64,000 nucleotides of DNA, from positions 655,772 to 719,771 of the forward strand of contig NZ_QXMH01000003.1 of NCBI RefSeq assembly GCF_003568665.1, written 5' to 3'. Of this stretch, positions 43,501 to 49,153 are shown piece after piece. The stretch is from Chitinophaga alhagiae (GTDB taxonomy: Bacteria > Bacteroidota > Bacteroidia > Chitinophagales > Chitinophagaceae). The notes beneath the pieces were generated by a model. It saw nothing but the letters and a program-made list of their open reading frames with translations, was not told where the DNA came from and searched no databases. The position numbers and the translations under genes are program-made. Every line of letters starts with the position of its first letter. Within the stretch, counting starts at the first letter, position 1.

Positions 43501-43635
43501 GCCTTTCCCAACAACCTGGATTACCTGGACGTGTTCAGTCCCGCCCGGGTATGGAGGCTGCTGGCGCAGGAACGCTCCCCGCTCAAACGCCACCTGAGCA
43601 GGCAGCGGCAGAAGGAGCTGGGTTTGCCGTTCTGA
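40534..43635 (+). CDS. Membrane-anchored STAND NTPase (nSTAND1-like) with degenerate propeller
   Basis: A 1033-residue protein. The start FKFLDPYGRDDYNIFFGRDK is typical of nSTAND1-type proteins. Walker A is GTSGTGKT (44-51) and Walker B is LIFDQFEE (D150, E153). The NTPase and winged-helix region ends at about 430 with YELAHDVLAGLIDSRRTEEQ. One clear transmembrane helix follows (WKWIWAVIGLLLAYTAIFYF, about 506-525). The C-terminal 500 residues begin with helical segments of the ALAYMSYQMNNIDPVDALNL type and continue as a beta-rich region I read as a degenerate, WD-less propeller, probably the sensor. The start codon lies inside the CHAT gene. STAND NTPases oligomerise when they sense a trigger, so this is probably the switch of the system. 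Confidence 0.9.
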   Translation: MINSPFKFLDPYGRDDYNIFFGRDKEIKQLYQYIHKNRLVLVYGTSGTGKTSIVQCGLVNRMEDTDWTPFFIRRGENINDSLRSILQKTLSGRENTETSVTSAMAGKTSVVQTLVAQRANMPQGSTSEQVFDALRNVNLRYLRPVYLIFDQFEELLIMGSEQEKTTFIDIVEHILCAPDLQFCSMLFIMREEFFAGLSEFEKEVPDFCDRRLRIEPMNAKNVEEVIVRSCQKFSITLKEGAANAQQIISVLTEKNTVSLPYLQIYLDQLWRTVYMNTGDKRTDSSEPYPPLTFDASIIKRFGSMKEVLNRFIRERIDVIQDELEKEFPGIPADFVSNVLDAFVTPEGTKRPLAYYRITDGKTSGIWFTGQVAPYLLKRSGSLMLRCLAELEKNKILRTDGQTYELAHDVLAGLIDSRRTEEQRRVNYTNEQIQSRFTGFRNKTSDYLTPKEIEAYRPYINMLNLSPEMQQFFEDSISAREKEEAIRKDKEERLEKLKFRQRNWKWIWAVIGLLLAYTAIFYFTYVRGEISRNKALAYMSYQMNNIDPVDALNLFSTVKKKVYAEDTQQVNNKLLEYMQRQDVQSLFSLYTDTLPASIQEADRFDISASGRFIVLDNSGPATGSNVHDYIVLNEEGKVMHSFREISYMYFTNRDNVLLLCRKAEQPRKNSIWQYSREATLPEEFILYDCAANQEEIVTLGGANRYLHPAEHIADGPFTQFDSYRVRFTASGNLVIPYVQLAPNGDFIEKVQLLDPQKKPICHIPSQTTITSSRNMQQLLTIYPIPSGLNQLDVYDENGKRLHRVTNVTFGDFTEDGALVWGADTMIHVMKGKDTLSFSTRNYYTYGYGNVARNKLVAKMGLYTTFEETVEVIDMNTNGRMNFHEQLIAPVFDKNAIITYKAPFDKGRDTIFRRDLDGNAPPFIFTHPDGIETIRHNRAADELVVLTRKNKLLILDSRLAVKTGLQITANDLYGMSGNGSVLYYVRDQYLSAFPNNLDYLDVFSPARVWRLLAQERSPLKRHLSRQRQKELGLPF

Positions 43636-43663
43636 GCGGCGTGCCGTTCCGGTCGGGTTCCCG

Positions 43664-43684
43664 GCCGGGTGGCCCGGCGTTTTG
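43664..43684 (+). terminator. Possible terminator of the CHAT-STAND operon
   Basis: GCCGGG and CCCGGC pair around a 3-nt loop (43664-43678), followed by GTTTTGG. The stem is short but all G/C; the T-tract is only four bases. It lies 29 nt after the STAND stop. Confidence 0.45.
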
Positions 43685-43729
43685 GCCTGGCGGATGGCGC
43701 CGCTCCGGTTGGCATGCTGTCCGTGCCCC

Positions 43730-44110
43730 CTATTCCAGCCCGTTATCCAACCGGTACCGCTCCTGCAGCTTTGGAGGCGCCGCGCTGTACCATGCGCTCT
43801 GGATGGCGCTTTCCAGCATCTTCTTTTTCACTTTGTGCAGGTTAACGGTTGTCCAGCCCTGGCGGCCCCAGCCGCCTTCCACCGGCATAAAACTGTCAGG
43901 CGCCGCCTTGCAAAAGGCGTCCTGCTCTTCCGGGGTGAAGCCAAAATTGGCGCTGGGCCGGTTCAGTGCCTTGTTACCGGGGTTTTCCTGCGGCCACAGG
44001 GTAGCGAATATCCGTTTTTTAGTGCGGAAGGCCGGCGTGCCCCAATGCAGCACCTCCTGCACCTCCGGCATGCCTATGCACAAGGCCTTAAAAGTTTCTA
44101 CAGATACCAT
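43730..44110 (-). CDS. MmcQ/YjbR-family protein
   Basis: A 126-residue cytoplasmic protein with the CyaY-like alpha/beta fold of the MmcQ/YjbR (DUF419) family. The segments are FKALCIGMPEVQEVLHWGTP, AFRTKKRIFATLWP and WTTVNLHKVKKKMLESAIQS, ending in LQERYRL. The family is small, often described as possibly DNA-binding, with unknown function. It is a single gene, convergent with the STAND gene and divergent from the MBL-fold gene. There is nothing odd in length or composition. Confidence 0.88.
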   Translation of the reverse strand: MVSVETFKALCIGMPEVQEVLHWGTPAFRTKKRIFATLWPQENPGNKALNRPSANFGFTPEEQDAFCKAAPDSFMPVEGGWGRQGWTTVNLHKVKKKMLESAIQSAWYSAAPPKLQERYRLDNGLE

Positions 44111-44143
44111 GACCCAAAATTACGACACATCCGCCCGGCACAA

Positions 44144-44173
44144 TTGTATAAACGCGACATCTTCGTACTTTTA
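44144..44173 (+). promoter_or_regulatory. Promoter candidate of the MBL-fold gene
   Basis: TTG (44144-44146), a 19-nt spacer, and TACTTTTA (44166-44173; one mismatch to TAnnTTTG) lie just before the ATG at 44178. The start site would be at or next to the start codon, giving a leaderless or nearly leaderless mRNA. Confidence 0.4.
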
Positions 44174-44177
44174 ACAA

Positions 44178-45164
44178 ATGGAATGGAAATCACCGAATTA
44201 CCGGAACGGTTCTTTTCAAAACCTTTCCCCTACCGAGATCATGGCGCGAGACGCTTCCTATTTCACCGTGTTGCGGGCCTTCCTGAACAAACCCAAAACG
44301 GTGTGGCCGCCGCGGCCGCTGCCCGCCGTTAAAACAGACCTGCACCAGTTGCCGGCCACCGGCACGCAGCTGGTATGGTTCGGCCACTCTTCCTACCTGC
44401 TGCGCAACAACGGGCGCAACATACTGGTAGACCCCGTTTTCAGCGGGTATGCCTCCCCTTTTTCGTTCATGATAAAGGCCTTTGCCGGCACCAATATCTA
44501 CACGGCGGCAGAGATGCCCGATATAGACCTGCTCATCATCACCCATAACCATTACGATCACCTTGACAGCCACACGCTCCGTCAGCTTGTTCCGAAAATA
44601 AAAGCAGTATACACGCCGCTGGGCGTGGGCAGGGACCTGGTACGCGCCGGCATCCCTTCTTCGCAGATCACGGAAATGGACTGGTGGGAAGAAGAAGACC
44701 CGCTGGAAGGGTACACCCTTACCGCCACGCCCGCGCGCCATTTTTCCGGGCGGGGCCTTAAACGGGGAGGCTCCCTGTGGGCGTCTTTTGTATTGCAGAC
44801 GCCTGATGTGCGCATCTACATTGGCGGAGACTCCGGCTATGACGCGCATTTCAAAACCATTGGCGAAAAGCTCGGCCCCTTTGACCTGGCCCTGCTGGAA
44901 ACCGGGCAATACAACCCTTCCTGGCCCAACATCCACATGAACCCGGAAGAAGCCGCCGCGGCCGCGGCAGACCTCGGCGCCAAAGTGATGGTGCCCGTAC
45001 ACTGGGGCAAGTTCGCGCTGGCCAACCACCCCTGGGATGAGCCCGCCGTGCGTGTAACAGCGGCGGCGCAACAACGCGGCCTCACCATTGCCACGCCGCG
45101 TATAGGAGAAGTGGTGGAGCTGGGGAAACCATATCCTGCTGAACACTGGTGGGCATCTGTCTAG
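44178..45164 (+). CDS. MBL-fold metal-dependent hydrolase (UlaG/NAPE-PLD-like)
   Basis: A 328-residue cytoplasmic hydrolase. The metal-binding HxHxDH motif is THNHYDHLD. WFGHSSYLLRNNGRNILVDP precedes it, as in the UlaG-like/NAPE-PLD-like branch. GGDSGYDAHF (bridging Asp) and PVHWGKFALANHPWDEP (last His) complete the binuclear site. In this branch the substrates are lactones or phosphodiesters (N-acyl-phosphatidylethanolamine in eukaryotic members). The substrate here is not known. The gene stands alone between YjbR and the convergent beta-helix gene. Confidence 0.93.
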   Translation: MEWKSPNYRNGSFQNLSPTEIMARDASYFTVLRAFLNKPKTVWPPRPLPAVKTDLHQLPATGTQLVWFGHSSYLLRNNGRNILVDPVFSGYASPFSFMIKAFAGTNIYTAAEMPDIDLLIITHNHYDHLDSHTLRQLVPKIKAVYTPLGVGRDLVRAGIPSSQITEMDWWEEEDPLEGYTLTATPARHFSGRGLKRGGSLWASFVLQTPDVRIYIGGDSGYDAHFKTIGEKLGPFDLALLETGQYNPSWPNIHMNPEEAAAAAADLGAKVMVPVHWGKFALANHPWDEPAVRVTAAAQQRGLTIATPRIGEVVELGKPYPAEHWWASV

Positions 45165-45332
45165 CCATGCCAGCGTACAAAGTACCTTTCCTTCCCTGCG
45201 TATAAATACGGATAAATTCAGGTAATTGCTCCCTGTTCAATGGGCGGGCGGCGGCGTAGCTTTGGAGTAGTTAAGCTGTTTAACCCCAAAAAAGGCAAAA
45301 CCCCGCCGCCGGAAAAACTGGTGAAGCAGGTG

Positions 45333-45375
45333 GAAAAAAATAGCCCCCTTGTCGGACAAGGCGGGCTATTTTGTT
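45333..45375. terminator. Bidirectional terminator
   Basis: AAATAGCCC..CCTTGT pairs with ACAAGG.CGGGCTATTT with one bulged base (about 45337-45371), preceded by A7 and followed by TTTTGTTG. It separates the MBL-fold gene (plus) from the convergent beta-helix lipoprotein gene (minus). Confidence 0.8.
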
Positions 45376-45396
45376 GTCAGCAGATGATAACGGTAT

Positions 45397-46578
45397 TCAG
45401 GGGTAATAATTGATAGCGGCAAGCTCCGTTGTTGCAAGGCCGGAAGCGTTCACCGCCGTGCCTATGCTGGCAATGCCCGCCCACGGCCCGGAAGAGCCAT
45501 ACCCGTTCCAGCAGCGGTACAGTACATTGTATTGCACATTGCTGTTGGTATTGCCGCCGAAGTGTATCTCGTTACCGTCCAGCCCCAATTGGGCGCTCAT
45601 GATGGTACGTTTCTGGGTAACCGTGCCACTGTTTAGCGTAGCTGCATCTGCCGCGCTGATGAGGTGCGTACGGTCTGGCGGGTTGAAGCCGGTGTGATGG
45701 AATACCACCGCGTAGCGGGTGGCCTGAGAACCGGCCGTGGCGTAGGTGAACGTGTTCTTCGTTATCATGAATTGCGTTCCCATTCTTTCATCTCCGGGGT
45801 CCACGTCGTTGAATACCGGTATCTCGATGAACACAGGGTTGATGCCCGTCAGGTAGGTACCGGTAGATGTGAAATCATTGTCGTACACCACGCCTTTGGA
45901 AGACAGGTTACCGCGGAAACGGACAAATGAGCCCGAGCAGTCCGTAAAACTGTTGCCCACCACACTCAGCCGCTGAATGCCGTAAGCACCGTAGATCATA
46001 TGCGCATGAGAATCGTACCCTACACGGGCAAATGTATTGTTGCGCACCAGCACCCGGTTGGTGGTTTCATAATGCACGCCCAGCGCGCCATAGCCTACAT
46101 CCGGCAGATCGGTAAAAATGCATTCTTCCACCGCAATATCCTGGCTCCTGACAATTGTAAGCGCATACCCCGTTGCAGCACCCGTGAACTTGAGGCCCTG
46201 TAGCTTGACGTTTTTACACAGGTTTACGTTCATCAGCTTGGCAATGCTGCCGTTGAAAACAGCGCCGCCCGGGACGGATGCGGTTTTCAGGGTAAGGAGG
46301 TTCGCATCGTCCCCGATGTTGGACAGCGTTAGCGTAGCCGTACGGGTGTAGGTGCCGTTCGCAAAAATGACATCTACCGGGCCGCTGGCCAGCGCTGTTT
46401 GTACGTTAGACCAGAAGGTGGAATTAAAATTGGTAGCCGGTGAAACATTGAAAGTAGTGGTTGACAAAAGCGACGGGGCGTCAGACCGGAGGACGGGTGT
46501 ATTGTTCTCAGGCTCCACATCAGCCTTCTTGCAGTACACAAGGCCCAGAAAAGACAGTGCAACGATAGCAATTTTCAT
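45397..46578 (-). CDS. Right-handed beta-helix lipoprotein
   Basis: A 393-residue lipoprotein (MKIAIVALSFLGLVYC, acylated Cys followed by KKADVEPEN). I chose the ATG at 46578 because it starts the signal peptide. The mature protein shows repeating NVKLQGLKFTGAATG, DIAVEECIFTD, RVLVRNNTFARVGYD and LSVVGNSFTDCSGS units of about 20-25 residues, the pattern of a parallel beta-helix as in chondroitinase B/PL6 or pectate-lyase-like proteins. Candidate catalytic Lys/Arg residues cannot be named safely. It is a single gene, so a role in glycan binding or cleavage at the cell surface is only inferred. Confidence 0.8.
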   Translation of the reverse strand: MKIAIVALSFLGLVYCKKADVEPENNTPVLRSDAPSLLSTTTFNVSPATNFNSTFWSNVQTALASGPVDVIFANGTYTRTATLTLSNIGDDANLLTLKTASVPGGAVFNGSIAKLMNVNLCKNVKLQGLKFTGAATGYALTIVRSQDIAVEECIFTDLPDVGYGALGVHYETTNRVLVRNNTFARVGYDSHAHMIYGAYGIQRLSVVGNSFTDCSGSFVRFRGNLSSKGVVYDNDFTSTGTYLTGINPVFIEIPVFNDVDPGDERMGTQFMITKNTFTYATAGSQATRYAVVFHHTGFNPPDRTHLISAADAATLNSGTVTQKRTIMSAQLGLDGNEIHFGGNTNSNVQYNVLYRCWNGYGSSGPWAGIASIGTAVNASGLATTELAAINYYP

Positions 46579-46767
46579 AGCGGTGTTTTTATACGTAAAT
46601 AGAATTGAGGTCAATATTTTGCAAACATATTGACGGGAACTTTTTTGCAGGAACAGGCCTATTTCCGGTAACGTACCCGGTACTCTATAAATATAGTCCT
46701 TCAGCCCCTAAAAAGCAAAGGGTATTTTACCGCTTGCCGGCGGGTCGGAAAATTTACTTTAGTGAAA

Positions 46768-46798
46768 TTTGGAAAAATGAAATTCTTGCATACCTTTG
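46768..46798 (+). promoter_or_regulatory. Bacteroidota-type promoter of tRNA-Leu
   Basis: A perfect -33 TTTG (46768-46771) and a perfect -7 TACCTTTG (46791-46798) are separated by exactly 19 nt. The expected transcript start, about 46805, is 14 nt before the mature tRNA. This is the best promoter in the window and supports the phylum assignment. Confidence 0.88.
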
Positions 46799-46818
46799 CA
46801 CTCCCTGAAACAAAGGAT

Positions 46819-46902
46819 GCCCAGATGGCGAAATTGGTAGACGCACTGTGTTCAGGTCGCAGCGCTCGCAAGGGTGTGCTGGTTCGAATCCAGTTCTGGG
46901 CA
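46819..46902 (+). tRNA. tRNA-Leu (anticodon CAG)
   Basis: The acceptor stem GCCCAGA (46819-46825) pairs with TCTGGGC (46895-46901), with discriminator A at 46902. The anticodon stem CTGTG/CGCAG encloses the loop TTCAGGT with anticodon CAG, decoding CUG. The long variable arm (CGCTCGCAAGGGTG region) and the T-arm GGTTCGAATCC are those of a class II leucine tRNA. CCA is not fully encoded (CA follows). Confidence 0.95.
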
Positions 46903-46903
46903 C

Positions 46904-46943
46904 AAAAAGCCCCTGTAGTCTTTGACTTACAGGGGCTTTTTTA
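46904..46943 (+). terminator. Terminator of tRNA-Leu
   Basis: AAAAGCCCCTGTA pairs with TACAGGGGCTTTT over 13 bp (46905-46940) around a 10-nt loop, followed by TT. It begins 2 nt after the tRNA. Confidence 0.92.
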
Positions 46944-47055
46944 ATCCCGCAGATAAACCAGCCCGTTATTCACGGCGTAAAAAAGCAAGAATATATTACA
47001 ACGTATTAATAATCATAACTATAATGATGATTCAAATTTGACATAAAAGCAGGCC

Positions 47056-47158
47056 ATCGCCTTCTTATCGCCTTGTTATCGGCTTGGCCCCCCGGGCTTA
47101 TCGGCTTCTTATCGGCTTCTTATCGCCTTGGAGCCCCGGGCTTGTCATCTTCTTATCG
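47056..47158. repeat. Short tandem repeat patch, unit about 11 bp
   Basis: The 324-bp gap between the tRNA terminator and the next gene holds no gene. Its middle contains degenerate copies of ATCGGCTTCTT (variants ATCGCCTTCTT, ATCGCCTTGTT), two of them adjacent and identical at about 47100-47121. Two GGGCTT-type interruptions carry a CCCGGG core (47089 and 47136). The repeat is in neither a coding nor an obvious structural RNA context. Confidence 0.75.
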
Positions 47159-47266
47159 GCCTGAAACTGTTGCAAAGATCCCTGTAACACGCCTGGTAAC
47201 AAGTATAGCATTCACCAGGGTCTCTCGTTATTCCCGCCCGGTAACGCTCAGTGGCTGTTCTCAGTG

Positions 47267-47749
47267 CTACAGCAAGCAACCTTTCCCCGGTGCGCTGGGC
47301 ACAGGTACCGGTAAATGTTGCAGGCATGCTTCCAGCGCATCCTGCAGATAAAAATGTTTCACCATGCCCATGTTGGAAGGCCCGTCATCTATAGCACCCT
47401 TGTAGAGCACTTTACCGGCATCCAGCAGCACTACGTCCGTGCTTACCCTGGGGTGCAGCCGCATCAGTAAACGGTGGCCGGTATCCCGCACATAAGGCAT
47501 TTTCCAGCCAAGGTCCCGCATCAGCTCCTGTATATCCTTATCACTGTCCTTACTATCTGAAAACACAGCCGTAAATTCCACCTGGTTGCGGTAGGTTTTA
47601 AGCAGTTTTCCGAAAGTTTCTTTATGGCTGTAAATACAGGGGCATCGTGTTTGTATGAAGAGGTACACCTTTACCTTGCCCGGCGCCGCCGCCTTGATGT
47701 TAAAGCCTGCTGTTATAACGATGGCTATTGCCAGCAATAAACTTTTCAT
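47267..47749 (-). CDS. Secreted thioredoxin-fold (redoxin-like) protein
   Basis: A 160-residue protein with a signal peptide (MKSLLLAIAIVITAGFNIKA). The thioredoxin-like domain begins with VKVYLFIQTRCPCIYSHKET, with a CPC motif where thioredoxins have CxxC. It continues VEFTAVFSDSKDSDKDIQEL and TDVVLLDAGKVLYKGAIDDG, as in AhpC/TSA-type redoxins and SCO-like proteins. It lies 5 nt downstream of the NirK-like gene and is co-transcribed with it. A role in maturing the copper sites of that protein, for example as a copper or thiol chaperone, is inferred from context only. Confidence 0.75.
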   Translation of the reverse strand: MKSLLLAIAIVITAGFNIKAAAPGKVKVYLFIQTRCPCIYSHKETFGKLLKTYRNQVEFTAVFSDSKDSDKDIQELMRDLGWKMPYVRDTGHRLLMRLHPRVSTDVVLLDAGKVLYKGAIDDGPSNMGMVKHFYLQDALEACLQHLPVPVPSAPGKGCLL

Positions 47750-47754
47750 ATGCT

Positions 47755-48792
47755 TTATTTTGCTTCGATTAAACCAATAGCGCCCTGTTCCACACTGGCA
47801 AAAGAGTGGTCAACAAAAGCGTAGATGCCTTTTTCAGGAACTGTAAACTCCAGGATAGCGCCGCTGCTGGGCCCCAGGAGTACCGTTTGCATTCCTTGCA
47901 TCTCATTCCGGGGGTTGCCATCTATCCACACCTTATCGAAAATAACGCCTACCACATGAAAGGCGGATGTAAGGTTGGCGCCCGCATTCAGCACATATAA
48001 ACGGACACGCTCTCCTGCTTTCACAGCTATGGGCGACTGCATGTACCGCCTGTATTGACCGTTAAACGTAACAAACATGGGCTGCCTGGCCCTTGCGCCG
48101 GCTACATCTGTCTGGTACGCCGTATCCCCCATGGGCTTCAGGTAAAATTCATTCTGTACAATGGCCAGTTCCCTGTTTACCGTACCCGGGAAGCCACCGG
48201 CCGGTTCTACAATGACCATGCCGGTCATGCCTGCGATCATGTGCTGTAAAATAACCGGGGTGCCGCAGTGGTACATGAACACACCGGGATAATTTGCCGT
48301 CCATTGAAAATGCAGGGTGGCGCCGGGGGCAATGCTCCTGTATTTGTCGTGCGGATTTACCAGGGCCGCGTGAAAGTCAATAGAGTGCGGCATTGGAGGA
48401 GATACCTCCGCGGTAAGGTTGGAGCGGTTTGCCATTGTGAACTTAACAGTTTGCCCTACACGCACTCTCAATACCGGGCCGGGAACCTCGTCTCCAAATG
48501 TCCATGCCCAAAAGCTCACTTCGTCTGATACGGAAATTTTTTTATGCAGTACGTCTACCCGGATGGCTACCGTGTCTCCGTCAGCCAGTGACGGGATGGC
48601 TGGCGCATAGGCCGCAGGGCCTGCAATAGCGGCAGGCGGTATTGCCTCATCGGTAATATATGCTTCAGGGGCGCCGTACACTATTTTACCGCCTTTGCCG
48701 GCTGCATACTTATTGTCTGTATTGGAGTAACATGCTGTGAATAAAGTTGCCGCCAGGATGATAAGCCAGCAACTTGTTTTATCGCGTTTCAT
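47755..48792 (-). CDS. NirK-like copper-containing nitrite reductase, class II type, lipoprotein
   Basis: A 345-residue lipoprotein (LAATLFTAC, ATG at 48792). Two cupredoxin domains are seen. The type 1 copper ligands H136, C176, H184 and M189 are present (C to H spacing of eight residues, as in AniA-like class II enzymes). The type 2 copper ligands H141, H175 and H329 are present, as are the catalytic residues D139 (PHSIDFH) and H279 (AFHVVG). The position after next to the catalytic His is Val where many enzymes have Ile. All key residues are intact, so it should reduce nitrite to NO in the periplasm. The redoxin-like gene follows. Regulation may involve the palindrome at 48937. Confidence 0.85.
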   Translation of the reverse strand: MKRDKTSCWLIILAATLFTACYSNTDNKYAAGKGGKIVYGAPEAYITDEAIPPAAIAGPAAYAPAIPSLADGDTVAIRVDVLHKKISVSDEVSFWAWTFGDEVPGPVLRVRVGQTVKFTMANRSNLTAEVSPPMPHSIDFHAALVNPHDKYRSIAPGATLHFQWTANYPGVFMYHCGTPVILQHMIAGMTGMVIVEPAGGFPGTVNRELAIVQNEFYLKPMGDTAYQTDVAGARARQPMFVTFNGQYRRYMQSPIAVKAGERVRLYVLNAGANLTSAFHVVGVIFDKVWIDGNPRNEMQGMQTVLLGPSSGAILEFTVPEKGIYAFVDHSFASVEQGAIGLIEAK

Positions 48793-49153
48793 AAAAACTG
48801 GTATTAAATATTCTTTGAGAGCTGTTACAACGCCGCCGTTGCATGTACACTGCAAGGATCAAAACATGGCCAAACACTGTGATCATTCTGTCCTGTCTTT
48901 TTACATATCCGGTTACAATGTAAAAGTAGATAATAAAAGTATTTAAATACTTCTATTTTAATCGTTTTTTGAGGAATATGACCAGTATCATTTACCGGCA
49001 TGACGGGCGTCATACACTGCACTGGCGTGGGATAGGCGAGGATAAATAAAGGACTAAACTATCCTTTACTTACTGAAAAATGCACTACTTTTACACCGGA
49101 AAACGGGTATTCAACCGGCTAACAAAAGTGATGCATTTAAAAAAGGGACCATC
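48793..49153. promoter_or_regulatory. Divergent regulatory region of the NirK-like operon and the membrane protein gene
   Basis: No gene is seen in these 361 bp. AAGTATTTAAATACTT at 48937-48952 is a perfect 16-bp palindrome, placed 145 bp upstream of the NirK-like start and 202 bp before the plus-strand gene. It loosely resembles palindromic operators of Rrf2-type NO-responsive regulators (GTATTT/AAATAC arms), but the 1-nt centre usual for NsrR is missing. Two ATGCA-containing AT-rich half-sites occur at 49078 and 49131. Confidence 0.45.

Noticed and set aside
47056..47158. Repeat patch as a CRISPR array
   Set aside because: The units are about 11 bp, directly adjacent or interrupted irregularly, with no unique spacers and no cas genes nearby.
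48937..48952. Firm assignment of the palindrome as an NsrR site
   Set aside because: NsrR sites have a central base between the arms, and no Rrf2 gene is visible; it is reported only as a candidate operator.
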